Source: Turbatrix aceti (Eukaryota; Nematoda; Chromadorea; Rhabditida; Panagrolaimidae). Taken from it: a stretch of 64,000 nt of DNA. Below are positions 23,376-36,280 of this stretch, piece by piece. The stretch's first letter is position 1, and each line of letters starts with the position of its first letter. The notes under the pieces are model-generated. The model was not told the DNA's origin and did no database searches. It saw only the letters and a list, made by a program, of their open reading frames with translations. The DNA is taken from contig OZ017766.1 in assembly GCA_963969345.1 (NCBI GenBank), positions 12,090,001 to 12,154,000 on the forward strand. Reading direction: 5' to 3'. The translations under genes and the position numbers were made by a program.

Positions 23376-26300
23376 GAAAATTGAAAATGTAGTTTATAGC
23401 CGGTCCTGCATGCACGCGGATAAAAATAAGAAGTAAGCATAAACCAAGGTCAGATCAGATTTCAGACGTCTGCATTGCGTCACCGGCCATCACCCAAAAT
23501 GCGGAGGGGTTGACCGAAGTCGGCCAAATATGTACCCCAAAATAATTTTTTATTCTTTGACAAAAAAGGGATTCTGGAGAAGGTGTGGCCAAGAGCAAAA
23601 AAAATCCAAGGAAAAAAGATCAGAAAATAAATAATGATGCAATACCAACCGTCTGGTGGCCACTGAAAAGATCCATTCAAAAGTAGCAACATTTTTTCAT
23701 CCGTCTATTATTCAAAAATTTGTCCTGTACTCGGCAGAAGACAGGAGTGGTTAGGTTCTTCAATGCTCTTTTATGTAAGACGCGATCTCCGACACATAAT
23801 AAACATTAGACTTCCATTTTTTTGTTCTCTCCTTTTTCTTGTCTTCGACGACCTCCGACCATCGTCGCTCCAAAAAAAAATTTGCAGAAAAAAAAGAGAA
23901 ATTGTGAATACGTTTTGATTGGCGACAAGGATAATCGCTCACTATTAAATCGCTCGGTCGATCGGTTTCTCGGAGAAAGAAAGTGTGGTCAGTTCAAAAA
24001 CGCAGATCAGGTCAGAAAGTCGCGTTCCGTTCTTTGCTGTTTGCTGGATGCGTAGTATCATCAAGGAGGGTTGGGGAAAAAGGTAAATGCAAACACACTT
24101 GGTTCACAGGTCAGTGGATCAATGGAAAGGTGACAATTGAGGAGCGAAGAAGCTTAACTCGATCGACTCCGTAATCTAATCATGTCTCTTTCTCTTTCAC
24201 TTTTTCACTCGCGCGTTTTGAACTCATAAGCAAGCCCAGACGCGTTCCATCGTATTATTTGATGAAGATAAGTCGTCAAAATCAAAAATACGATCCTCCA
24301 AATTCTTCCCCTAAAATAATATCAAAAAATTTTATCTGACAAAAAAAAGCATCCAAGTTATTTTCAGCTGCTTTCAACGCATGTGTGAGTGCGCGACTTT
24401 TTTTGTGTGTACAAAGCGCATCCGATTATGTCTTGTATTGTGTGAATTATGCGATTTTGCAAGGATTATGATGACATGACACATGATGCGAAGAAAGTGA
24501 CAATAATGAAAAAAAAGAAGCGTCATCAAGATGCGACAGATCGAGGATCATACTTTCTCGCTGGCAACAACTACAAAGAGAACCAAGTACAACAAAGCAC
24601 AACTTTTTTTGTAGCCATACATGAAATCTATATCTGTCTTGCACTCGAGAAGCCAGTCATCTGACTCGGGTAGCATGTGTCATACCCACGCAACAATGTG
24701 AATACATGGACACAATTTCTACGTTGTCATCAAAAAAATTATTGCATTAGGGGGATAAACCAAATTCTGTAAAAAACAAAATACATTCTTGTTAAAAATT
24801 ATAATAAATACTAATAGGCTATTGAAAATATACTGTCTAATTTTTTGACCAAGGGACATTTAAAAATAAATAAAGTGTCGTAGAACGAAAACAACGACCC
24901 TGTTCTTTTATTTAGATGCAGTCAGTAAAAGTGGGAAAAAAATGAAAGTAACCGGATGCTTTGTTAGTATCCTCGATACACCCGCCTACGTATACTCACA
25001 TGTGGATAACTACTTTTACAATAAACATGAAATAAATAAAAAACGAAAAATCGAATTGAATTTTTTCAAATAAAAAAATAAACCTCCTAAACGGTGTCGT
25101 TTTTCTAAACCTTTGTAACGCTAAAAAATTCTGATGACAATCAGCTAAATTTAAAGTTTATATAACTTCTTCCCAGAAGTATGACACCCCTGTCAGCAGA
25201 TTGATCATTAGACATTTGAAGTACAAAAAAGGAAGTTCAGATCTTATACTCCAGACAGACAGTCTCTAGACCCTGACAAACCACGAGACAAAAAATCATG
25301 ATGTCTGGCCGGTCATGTGCACATACAGTTTCAAGAACATACAAAAACTGGCAACCCGGAAATACGTATGTATGTATGAGGAACGTTGATTAGTCGGAAG
25401 CGTAGTTAAATTTCTGGGGTCTCCGATTGGCGTATTGAGGAGGCGCTGCCAAAAAAGTAAGAACTATACATTTTTTCTGGTAGGTAATGGTGGCTTTAAC
25501 GAAACTCGCAGCCACGGTCGTGATGGTACATATTTACAATACCGTAAAGCGTCAAACTATGTAATAGCAATTAGCCAAACATGGTGCTAAAAAGTGACAC
25601 CTATAAGTCATGCGTTTTTTTCTCATGGGTTAAAGAAGAGAGAAGATGTGAGAAAGTGACCATGCGAAACGAATACCAAAAACCGAGCAAAGTACACCAG
25701 ACAGATTTTATGTCGGTCTTCAAAAAAAAACAGGTTCAATTTTTGGTCTCAAATGAGCTTACGTTTGTAAAAGCTCATTTATCGACACTAGTAAAAATTA
25801 CGCAACAAAAAATTTACTTTTTTTCAGAATAAAAAATCACACGTAGTCCGATTTGTATTTCTGCTTCCCAAAGAAGGTACAAAAAAACAAGAAAGGATAT
25901 AGGTCAACGTGACTAGGCGTAAATCAATTTATCACATTCGCTATCAAATTATTTTCGTGTTGTTGAACGAGAACAAAAATATATAAATATTTTATAATTT
26001 ATATCACTCCAGCTAATTACTAACCAGTATGTACATGACGGACAAAAAAGGGTGGGAAGAGAGTCGCCTTAGGGCAGCCAAATGCACGAAAAGAACAAAA
26101 AAGTGTGAAGATTAGAGCTACTCAGGCGTGGCACGCGAAAGTCCATCTGGGTTTGTTGTTGCGTCCTCTAGTCAACAGACGGCGTTGATATTATTTATTA
26201 GCAAATATGCGGGAGGGCTGGATGGTAAAAGAACAGATAACTGCTTCCTCCAGGAATCGAGAGAACAATGTCAAAGAACATTGCGGTAGATGACGGAAAA

Positions 26301-27897
26301 CGAGAGGAAAGGCCACAAAGATCAGATGTGATAAAAGTTTGAAAAATGAAAATTGAAAATAATTGTTTCTGTGTTTTAAATATAAAAAAAGTACACAGAA
26401 AACAAAAAAAAAGTAAAAACGGTGGGAAAAGAATAAAATTTATGTTGAAGTTTGACCGTGAAACGTTAGTATTATTTCCCCGGGTTATCACCGAAAACGA
26501 TGTGAAAAAAAACCTCCGCACAACGCGTTTTTACAAATCTCTTCAAAAAATCGGATTAAAACTTTAAGAGTAAAACAAAATTTTTAATTTTTAGATTGAG
26601 CAACATTGTTTTTTTTGCTTTTGAACGCAAAAAAAACTAATTCAAATTATTATTATTATCAAGGATGACAGTTTTTTACATTGTGAAAGAAAAAAAGAAA
26701 ACTCTGCGCTACGGAAATCCCCACTAACTTAGCATAAAATATTAATAAAGAAAAAATTACTCGTACCTCAATACAAACGTTGTTATGTACAACCAAACTG
26801 TGCCTTGTTAGCAACATTAATGCAGACACCATGTGTTGACAACCCCGTTGCACTAAAGTAAAGCAAAGTCTGTTGAAGGTCTGGCTTATTATTTTGTTTG
26901 AGAACACTTTCACCCCCTACAAAAAATTTATCCATCTCATTATTTTATTTTTATTTTGTTCTTTTCAAAAAAATAAAGTTGATAATAAAAAATTATATCT
27001 TTTACTTTGATTTTACTAATTTTTCTTAAAATCAAAAACTGAATGAAAACAAGAAAACTATTTATCATTCCATTTCTGTAGTATTGTCAAAGCACGCAGA
27101 ATAACAGGAAACGTGTGCCAAAACGAGACGCTGTTGACAATGGGTTAAATTGCAAAGTACGCGGTTTGAATTACAACAGTCAGGCTGGAGGCATTCATGA
27201 GTTTTGCAAACCTGATACCCATGGCATGTTAATTAGGTTGATGCGCACTTCAAGGAAAAGTTAGAAACAAAGTTCTGAAACATTTTTTTGAGAAGCAGCA
27301 GAAAAATCAAAAGTGATAATAAAGTGTTTTCATTTTTAAGAGTCTTTAATTTTTGATCACGATAAGGCAAATGAAAAGGCAAAATTTTTTAAAAATCCGT
27401 TTTTTTTCTGAATACTTGGCCAATTTGCTTTCACAGGCCTCAAACATAAACGAAAACAGTCGCATCCTTTGAGAATGTAAGCGCTTCACCGTGCCTCTCC
27501 GGGCGGCATTCACACTTGCAGCAGTTGCTCGAACCTTTTCGCTGAGAACCTGGTCACCGCGGCGTCTGCATATTCATACATGGTTGGAATACATATGTAT
27601 GTATATGAATATGGCTCTGACCCAATTGTTGTTTTATCGCCCCCTCCCCTTTTGTGTTCAATATACAAAAGCACGGCACGCAATGATTGTATATTGGTGT
27701 TGTCTGTAGTTGTTGAAACCACCATTCGAATGGTCAAGGCGAGGTTGCGAGCAACGAAAAAACCTCATCCACCAACTTTGCGTGGAATACCACGGTTGTT
27801 CACACACAACATTTTTGACGATAGCAAAGTTTTATGCTTTTCCAATAACAAAGTTTTATGCTTTCCCAAACATTTGACGATAACAAAGTTTTTGCAC
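23376..27897. other. 4.5-kb intergenic region, no gene recognised
   Basis: AT-rich, with only short unconvincing ORFs on both strands. It separates the neprilysin promoter from the UGT pair. No RNA gene, inverted repeat or transposon end was recognised. Confidence 0.45.
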
Positions 27898-29656
27898 CTA
27901 TGCGGACAAAACAAACAATCCGATGCCAAAAACGGTTAGTATCCAGTCGAGTTGATAGAACTCAAACCACCCAAGCAGTATGCCTTGCCTTTTGAATGCA
28001 ATGCGAGGCGGGCGCGTCGTGTTGTTGTTACCTGCCAATTTTATAAGTCTTTCGGCGTAAAAATTTGCTTCATCCATTGATGACACAATTCTATCCAGAA
28101 AAAATGATCTTTGCTTCTGCACGTTTTCCACGTATGACCCGTTCAGCACCAGACCAATTTCTTGTTGAAGCATTTCACTGGATAGCTTGAATTTGTTGAC
28201 CACGCGTCCGATCCCTTGTTCGATGGCTACAATTGCGCTGAGTTGTTGTTCTGCAAAAATTGGAACTACCACAACAGGTGTACCTGAGCAAAGAGCTTCC
28301 TTGAAGCTTTTCAACCCTCCATGAGTAACAAAGATTTTAGTTTTTTCGTGCGCCAAAACAGCGCTTTGCGGCGCCCATTTTACAATTTTGACGTGCGGAG
28401 GGTGAACTCGACTAAACCTTTGATGACCACTTTTTGCGGCAAAAATGACACGATAATCGGGAAACGCGTCAATGGCATCAAAGATAGCGTGGTATATTTT
28501 CTCCGGGCAGTGATCAAAGTTGACAAGGGTGCCAAATGCCAGATAGATTGTTCCTAAAAATATAAAGCGCATTGGAGTAAAGTAGAAGCTGCTATAAAAT
28601 GATATTTAGCAAGCCAAGAATTTTAAATTACCTTTAGACTTAGGATCGTTCACAAAATCGGTCAACTCTTTTGGCAGAGTTGCTGAATTCCGACAGTGGC
28701 TTCCAATGCTTTTGTAATCACTTGCCATTGGATATACACGAAACCTGTCCAGATATTCACCGACATGCATTCCCTCAGATTTGATGAACGTCCATGGATC
28801 AAAATCATGCAATCCTAGATGTTTAGGGGATTTGAGAAGAGCAACTAAACAAAATGCATGTCAGTTTGTTGTATTAAAAAATTCTTACATTTGTAAAGAA
28901 AAGCTACAAGCTCCGTTGCACTTTCAATGGTATTTGACAACCGATGATAAAAATTGGCAGGTGAAAAGTAGTCTTTGTTTGACTCGGGTGGAACTGTTCC
29001 GTGGTGACTGGTAACAGCGGGAGAGTATCCTAAAAAGTTCTGCACATCTAATTATTGTGTAAAAGTTGATACCCATAGAAAGAGTAGCCAAAACATGCGC
29101 TGGACTGATATTTCCGGTACCAAAGGAGATATATGGGACATTTTTGAGCTTTTGAAGAATGTGTGTCAGGACCATACCGTGAACGGTAAACAGTTCATCG
29201 ACGACAATCAGATCGTAGTCGCGATTCATGATTTCTAGCAACATGGGACCACATTTTTCGAATCCGTTTGTCATTGCCTCATCGGACGTCAAATATCGGT
29301 TTGTCAGAAAAACGGCGTGCATTCGCGAAGACCACATAAATCCTGCAGTCACACCTGTAGGTTTATTGGATTCAACACCGCAGTAAAAAGTCTCCACATT
29401 CTTTCCCAGATCAAGCGGCTTTTTGGGTGGCCCTGTTTCCAGTACGGTGACAGAATGATTCGAAGCGACTAGTCTGAATTGTATGCATGACGTCATTTTT
29501 GAGCTATGATGAATCGATAACAAACCTTTCCAAAAACGATTGCATGGAAAATATATGACTTCGTTCATCGTGCGCGTAGAAAAAAAGAACATTACTGGCT
29601 AGATTTAAGAGTGACAAATTTAATAACAAAAACACGGAAAATATATGTTGATTCAT
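27898..29656 (-). CDS. UDP-glycosyltransferase, copy 1
   Basis: Five exons (29656-29526, 29473-29073, 29029-28889, 28844-28632, 28553-27898) give 513 aa. UGTs move sugar from a UDP-sugar to small lipophilic molecules in the ER lumen, for detoxification or signalling. A signal peptide (FLLLNLSLLNLA) precedes the acceptor-binding half, with the usual N-terminal His in DERSHIFSM. The donor-binding signature KWAPQSAVLAHEKTKIFVTH continues into GGLKSFKEALCSGTPVV. A C-terminal membrane span (LDWILTVFGIGLFVLSA) ends the protein with no cytosolic tail, so the common dilysine ER-retention signal is absent. Exon lengths are identical to the next UGT, which shows recent tandem duplication. Confidence 0.93.
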
Positions 29657-29867
29657 TTAAAGAAAATTGTCCAGATGAGCAAGTAATTTACGGAGGCGAC
29701 CAAACGTTGAAGTTTGGTAGACTTTGTACACGCAAAAATCGAGTATGGGACAGTAGCAACAAAGATCACTTTTGGACTGTCTCACCTGCCTCCTCTCCCC
29801 TTTTCTTCATCTTATCTAGGCAAAAAGTGTTTAAAAAAGTTTACTTCTGCTATTTAACATACGACAC

Positions 29868-31612
29868 CTATGCTGATAAAACATACAATCCAATGCCAAA
29901 AACTGCCAATATCCAGTCGAGTTGATAAAATTCAAACCATCCAAGCTGTATGCCTTGCCTCTTGAATGCAATGCTAGGCTGACGCATTGTGCGATTTTTA
30001 CCTGCCAGTTTCATGAGTCTTTCAGCGTAAAAATTAGCCTCGTCCACTGATGACACAATTCTATCCAAGAAAAATGACTTATATTTTTTCATTCTTTCTG
30101 CATAGAGCCCTGTCAACACACGATCAATTTCCAGCTTGAGTAAATCACTGGAAAGTTTGAACTTGTTGACAACCCGTCCAATTCCTCTTTCAATGGCAAC
30201 GATTGCGGTGAGGTGTTGTTCTGCAAAAATAGGAACCACCACAATCGGTGTACCTGAGCAGAGCGCCTCTTTGAAACTTTTCAAGCCTCCATGAGTGACA
30301 AAAATCTTTGTTTTTTCGTGCGCCAAAACAGCGCTTTGCGGCGCCCATTTCACGATTTTGACGTGCGGAGGGTGAACTAGATTGAACCTGTTATGATCAA
30401 TTTTGGCGGCAAAGATGACACGGTACTCGGAAAACGCATTGATAGCGTCGAAGACAGCGTGATAAATTTCTTCTGGACAGTGATCAAAGTCGACAAGGCT
30501 GCCGAAAGCTAGATAGATTGTTCCTAAAAAATGTAAATTTAATTGATTTATGTTTTCCCAAGCAATACCTTTTGATTTTGGATCGTTGACAAAGTCGGCC
30601 AATTCTTTTGACAGGGTAGAAGGTTTCCGACAGTGGCTTCCAATGCTCTTGTAATCACTTGCCATTGGATATACACGAAACCTGTCCAGGTATTCACCAA
30701 CATGCATTCCTTCAGATTTGATGAATGTCCACGGATCAAATTCATGGAATCCCAGATGTCCAGACGACTTCAAGGAAGCGACTAAACAATTCATCATGTC
30801 AAATAAAAAAACAATTAAAAGAGGCTCACATATGTAATAAAAAGCTGCCAACTCCGACGCACTTTCGATGGTGTTTGATAACCGATGATAAAAATTGGGA
30901 GGTGAAAAGTAGTCAGCATTTGACTCCGGAGGCGCTGTGCCATGATGACTGACAACCGCGGGAGAATAACCTAAATAAGATGTTTTCATTCGTGTTTTGG
31001 CCTAATAAAGTACCCATGGCGAGAGAAGTCAAAACGTGATCTGGACTGATATTTCCGGTGCCGTAGGAAATATAAGGAACATTTTGGAGCTTTTGAATCA
31101 TGTGCGTAAGAACAAAGCCGTGTATGGTGAAAATTTCATCGATAACAATCAAGTCGTAATCTCGGTTCAGAATTTGCAGCAACCCCGGACCACATTGATC
31201 AAATCCTGTTGCAATCGTTTCATCGGACGTCAAATAGCGTCTCGTGAGGTAAATTGAATGCATTCTCGTTGACCACATCAATCCTGCCGCGGTGCCGGAA
31301 GGCTTATTGGATTGGAAGCCACAGTAGAAAGTCTCAACATTTCTTCCCAAATCAAGCGGCTTTTTTGGTGGCCCAGTTTCGAGCACTGTGATTGAATGAT
31401 TCGAAGCGACTAACCTAAATTTCATGCATGAAAGAGGTAAACACGTGATTTTTGAACTTTAATATTCTATGGATAACAAACCTTTCCAAAAATGATTGCA
31501 TAGAAAATATATGACTTCTCTCATCGTGCGCATAAAAAACAAGAACATTGCCGGCAAGAGAGAGTAACGATAAATTTAGTAGTACGAATACGGAAAACAA
31601 AAAATTGTTCAT
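29868..31612 (-). CDS. UDP-glycosyltransferase, copy 2
   Basis: Five exons (31612-31482, 31414-31014, 30970-30830, 30781-30569, 30523-29868) give 513 aa; each exon has exactly the same length as in the neighbouring copy. It has the signal peptide FSVFVLLNLSLLSLA, the motif DERSHIFSM, the UGT signature KWAPQSAVLAHEKTKIFVTH and the tail-less C-terminal membrane span. The proteins differ at many sites, such as VVSHHGTAPPESNADY against VTSHHGTVPPESNKDY, so both are probably functional and diverging. Only 211 bp separates this stop from the next ATG downstream, tight enough for either an operon or a compact promoter. A longer in-frame start exists upstream at 31756, but the signal peptide fits the one chosen. 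Confidence 0.93.
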
Positions 31613-31960
31613 CGTTACTTTGTACGATGGAAAAATGGTTTTGGGTGCGCAGGTAATTGACCGATGAGCAACTGATAGCGTTGAACGTGGAATATAATTG
31701 ATCGAGGCGTGTTCTGTTTGGGATAAGGAAAGGTAGACGAGACATGCTCTGTACAAAGGTCAAACTATTTTCTTAATATAATCATTTTCATTAACCCTTG
31801 TTATGGCATCATTTTAAATAAAAATTTATTGTCATGTGTTTAGAAACCTGACCTGAGCAATACGTATATATATAAATACTTTACAATACATTTACTCGTA
31901 AAATACAAAATGTATATTCAAATATGAATTCGTCAAAAATTGTTAAAGTGAGTTATGTAG
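31613..31960. other. Intergenic, UGT promoter side
   Basis: About 350 bp between the UGT pair and the SLC19 gene's 3' end. It probably holds the UGT promoter. No other feature seen. Confidence 0.5.
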
Positions 31961-33609
31961 TTAGTAATCTTCGATGTTCTTGATATCATCGTCGTCGCCA
32001 TAATCATCGACTAACTCGTTGTGCGCATCCATCTGAACCGGAAGAAGGGCTGACTCTGAGACGTATGGGGCAGTTTTGTCATGTCTTCCATCGACAGAGC
32101 TCAGAATGATCGATGCAAGGAAGACTACTGCGATGAGGAGGTGGCAGGCTGCGTAGATGGCAAACTGGGTGCGAACGTCGAGAGCGAGGCCACGCTTGTC
32201 GGCAATGACGATCATGAGTAGGGACTGCATAACCAGGGCTATGAAGGAGTTGACACCAAATGCGAGAGCATACGACTCGCAAATCATTTTCTTGGCTATA
32301 TTCCATCTGCAGTTTGTTTGTTATCAAAAAATTCTATCCGCAAGTAAACTTACTGAGCAATGGTGATCATGACCTGATACAAGCTGCGATATCCGATGTA
32401 GCAGCCATACATGACGTAGATGCTCTGAGTTTGACTGTAGAGAAAGAGAAGTACAGCATCGATGGTTGAGATGACCACCAGCGAGGTTTCACCCCATCGG
32501 TCCCAATCAAAGGGGAGAAGGTTGACCGCAACAATCGCAAGCGCAGCAGTCAGTGTATATCCTGCTTCGGCAAATCCATTCAGAGGATTATTGGTATCGG
32601 TCTGAACCTCACCCCACAATGCCTGTGCAAATTGAACAACTTGTAGAGACATGCAGGTAGTCATCGCCCACCAAAACGACCACTTGCGAACGTATCCAAC
32701 GCTGTAGATTCTCATGAATTCTGAACGAAGTTTTCTTGCGCGAAACGCAATATACTCGCAGTAAGTGCCAGGCGGGGGACGGGAATTGAGAGATTCTGGA
32801 TCGACTGGAGTCTTGTCTGTCTTTCTGGACTGAAGAATTCGCTCAACGATGGTTTTCCAATGAACCCTAGGCAGACAAAGGCAGCATGCCAGTACAATGC
32901 AGGGAATGACGAATGCAATTTCGTTGATGGTTCTGTATGTGCCAAGCCCATACAGGATAATTATTTGAGAAATTGTGTAGCCAAAAGTTCGACCTCCCAT
33001 CGTGCCTGCTCGAGTCCAAGTCGTCAATCTGAAATATTTTTTTAATCTTTTGTAATAAAAAAATTATCTCACGTTTTATACTTGTCCTTTTCGACAATTC
33101 CGTAAACGTAGCTAAAAAAGGCAAGTTCGGAAGCGGAAGCGACGCCGTAAGCCATCTGTCCAGCTTGCTGTGAGAAGACGTCTTTGGTGAAAACCAGCGA
33201 CGACCGATACCCGATTTGTCCCATCACCTCGATAAACATGATAGGTTTGTACAGGAAGATATCCGCAAACAACAGAATTGGCACGAGTGCAAGTAGGTAC
33301 GCGTAGGTGTAGAACGGATAAATCTAAAAAACACTTATTTTCGCCAAAAAAAAGGAAAAATACCTCGCTGGTGAGTTGCTGACTTGTAAAATTCAGATAT
33401 TCAGTCTGGTACTTGAACATGAATGGCTCGCCAACCTTGATTTCCTTGATGGTCCCGTAGAAGCAGAGAAACATCATCAGGCACGTGGATTTGGAAGGCA
33501 GAAACTCGCCAAAACCCTTCCTCGGCCCATCGTGATGGTGGATACGGATGGAGGTGGATGTTGTTCTTTTCGATGACGGAGATATTGATAGGCCTTCTCC
33601 CTCGGCCAT
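31961..33609 (-). CDS. SLC19-family thiamine/folate carrier
   Basis: Four exons (33609-33364, 33323-33073, 33028-32354, 32306-31961) join in phase to 505 aa, normal for SLC19. These are twelve-span plasma-membrane carriers of reduced folate or thiamine. Family blocks are clear: FLCFYGTIKEIKVGEPFMFK, EIYPFYTYAYLLALVP across the first junction, YGVASASELAFFSYVYGIV, KWSFWWAMTTCMSLQVVQ, MITIAQWNIAKKM across the last junction, then ESYALAFGVNSFIALVMQS. The substrate cannot be told by eye. The C-terminal tail is strongly acidic (DDYGDDDDIKNIEDY). The short 5' leader is a GACT-type tandem repeat, and an acceptor (TTTTTTGCCAG) lies 35 nt before the ATG, again leader-exon-like. Confidence 0.92.
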
Positions 33610-33645
33610 GTTAGTCAGTCAGTTAGTCAGTCAGTGGAGTCAGTC
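33610..33645. repeat. GACT/AGTC tandem repeat in the SLC19 leader
   Basis: An array of AGTC units, interrupted by TT, lies directly before the SLC19 start codon and forms nearly all of the presumed 5'UTR. Confidence 0.6.
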
Positions 33646-34565
33646 TGGCAAAAAAAATATAGTGCGCCGGTATGCGCTTTCTCTCTGAAAATAAAATCAA
33701 TCACGTCGTGCATTGCTGTTTATGCATTTTTTAGCTTTGCTCGCGTTCACGTTGTTTTTTGAGTCTTGAGATGGCAGTGAGATGGAATGACACGATAGTT
33801 AACAAAAATGTAAATTAGTGTTGGGACAACTTGGAAGACATTTTTATTCATATTTTAGAACAAGAAAACCGAAAACAAACTAATTTAGTTCCCGGTTCCT
33901 CTAAGGTTCTCCTCGCACGAGCAATACCAACGAACAACAATACAACAATTAAAAGCCACATTTATTAAAAATGAATCACAAAATACGAACGTAGCAACTG
34001 GGGGAACAGAGTCCTAGACAGTGATTAGTAAGGCCTCTTGCTTTAGGTCTTTTTATAAGAATTGCTAAGGGCGTTGCTTGATCGGGATACGGTCGCGAAG
34101 AAAGGCAAGAACATGGGCTGGGAAGATTCCGAGCCGAGCGGCTCGAATGCTCGGTCGACAAGTCTGAACAAAAATGTTTTTATTGACAAAATGTAAAGCG
34201 GTTAATAATGTACTACAATGATGATAAAATGGAGAATCTGGGTTTAGTGATAACATGTTTTTTTGCGTTGATCAACCATATTACCGTATTTTTTGTGTTG
34301 ATCCACCAGATTTTTTTTAATCAAAAACCCTGCGGGATTTAAAAAACGCTTTTTAGAACAAGGCAATAGACACGCTTACAAAATGTTTACAATTTTTTGT
34401 CTAACAATTTTTTTTTAAATTTGAACCTTTTTTATATTTTCGATTGCTGGTATTTAACACTGAAGTACACAACTTTTTAAGAAAAATTATAGACCAATGG
34501 AACCAGGTCGTGGAGGTGTGAACAGCTTCGCGCGCGCGGTGTGCGACAAACAGACAACTCGCACA

Positions 34566-34599
34566 GACAAGTTCTACAGCTCGCCCTGTAGAACTTGTC
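34566..34599. repeat. Near-palindrome, 14-bp arms and 6-nt loop
   Basis: Arms GACAAGTTCTACAG (34566-34579) and CTGTAGAACTTGTC (34586-34599) are exact complements around CTCGCC. It would form a strong hairpin in RNA from either strand. It lies in non-coding DNA upstream of the SLC19 gene; function unknown. Confidence 0.75.
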
Positions 34600-34660
34600 A
34601 TGACCTACAGAACGCTTTTGAATGTTTCATCTGTCACATGCAAAAATAAAGAAAATTAAC

Positions 34661-34805
34661 CGGCTCCGATGTGCGTGAATCTGACAGACGATTCCTGGTA
34701 GCCTTCGTGGATGTCATGGGGGGCTCGTAGGTGTGGAAGACGACGTTGGAGGCGTAAGATACGGCGCCGGAGGAGGCGTGCGACTGTTGTTAGAGGCTGA
34801 ATGCA
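34661..34805 (-). other. Exon-like GC-rich block without partners
   Basis: A 145-nt block, far more GC-rich than its surroundings. On the minus strand it is preceded by TTTTTGTAG and followed by a GTTAAT donor-like site. One frame is open across the whole block and the other two across most of it. One frame is Pro/Ser/Thr-rich (RTPPPAPYLTPPTSSSTPTS). I could not link it to any neighbouring exon. It may be a cassette exon of an unrecognised gene or a conserved non-coding block. Confidence 0.3.
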
Positions 34806-36280
34806 CTACAAAAAAATTAAAAAAAAAGATCGTAATTTTCTATCGTATTTTTTTGAAGGAACAATTCAAAAAATTCAACAAGAAAAAAGCTATCGTAATT
34901 TTTTGAAGAAATAATCTATATAAAATCTAAATATAAAAATTGTATATTTTTTGTTACATAAAAAATTGTAAACATTTTAGAAAGGGTTATTGAACGTTTC
35001 TGAAACGTAATTTTGAGGCAACTTGGTAATAATTTTTGTAGAACTTCATCCGTTATTCAATGCTGTCCGTGTTTTTTAAATTATTTTCTCAATCGAAATG
35101 TACACGTACAGCTGCTAAAAACACAAGGTGCAAGTTGTTATTTTTATGAATTGCATGATATTGATTAGCAACAAGAATAACAAAAATATTTAAAAAAAAT
35201 TACTGGTTTTATGGTCTACACGACTCGAATTTTAGAAACATTAATTTTCAAAGAATTCATGGTCACTCCAACTGAAACAGTATTATTCCTGCCTCCAAGC
35301 ATTGTACGTGGTTAGAATTTGAGGATTTTTTGCTCCCACGTCTTTGTCAGTAGAAAAGGCACGTATAGGGTAGCAATATACAGTGTTTCAAGCAAAGAAA
35401 TCATATTCATTCGAGTCTTTTCCCGTCTGTCCAATACAACTCGCGAGGGGCCCGCTGATAGACATAGAATCGCGGATATCAGTGTTAGAACAAGATTTGA
35501 CATGAGTAACGATACCATATTGTAATTATTGACTCTTTTGCCTCTACTACGATCAGTACACCTCTAATATTTCCATCAGCATATGTGACACAAATGACAT
35601 ATTTGACGCAGACTAGTAGTAACGGGTGCCTTTCAACGGCAACAGAACGCATGTTATCCGGCATTATTTCGTTAAACCCGAAGGAAATAATTTTCACACA
35701 AAATTAAATTACCTGGTGTTACCAAGTTGACGTGAAGTCAATACAAATAGTGACTTGACTACGTTAAACGTCTTGAGGGGGCTAATTTATTGTAAACTTT
35801 GCCGCTATACACAATTTCTGATGCTTTCAGCGAGCGTTCCGTACCAACAGAAAGTGGTAATTTTATGACATCTTACTTCCCCTCACTTTTTTTAGAATAG
35901 TAAAATACACCATTGCAAAATACAACACAATGCAGAAAAAACAAGAAAAAACAATACGATAGACAGAATGCAAAAAAAAAACTCGAAAAACCATCATCAA
36001 AAGAAATTTTAGCAACGCGATGCTCTCAGCGCGAAATCTTTCTGTAATTTCGCGAACTTGAAAAGAAGAGTAGACGAGACGCGTTGTGTTCTCTTTTCTT
36101 TTTCTCTGTTCTTTTGAAAAAAATCGACGATTTTTGTGTTATCGATGTTTTTTTTGCGTTTTACTTCAGTTTCGCGCTTTTCGCTCGATGTTCATTCATT
36201 GTGGTCTTTGTTTTCAGACTTTATCATTGGTATACGGACGCTGTTGACGCACGAGGGGGTTTCTCCAGGCTTATTTCACC

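Larger units (their letters stand above)
33647..36217. other. 2.6-kb intergenic region with a palindrome and an exon-like block
   Basis: Divergent promoter region between the SLC19 gene (minus) and the LOTUS gene (plus). It is mostly AT-rich. It contains a 14-bp-arm palindrome at 34566-34599 and a GC-rich exon-like block at 34661-34805, both described separately. ORFs near 35.3-35.7 kb lack a convincing start or homology. Confidence 0.5.

Noticed and set aside
35312..35697. Overlapping minus-strand ORFs, one with a hydrophobic start
   Set aside because: The upstream one does not begin with ATG, the two cannot be joined by plausible splice sites, and neither shows a family motif.
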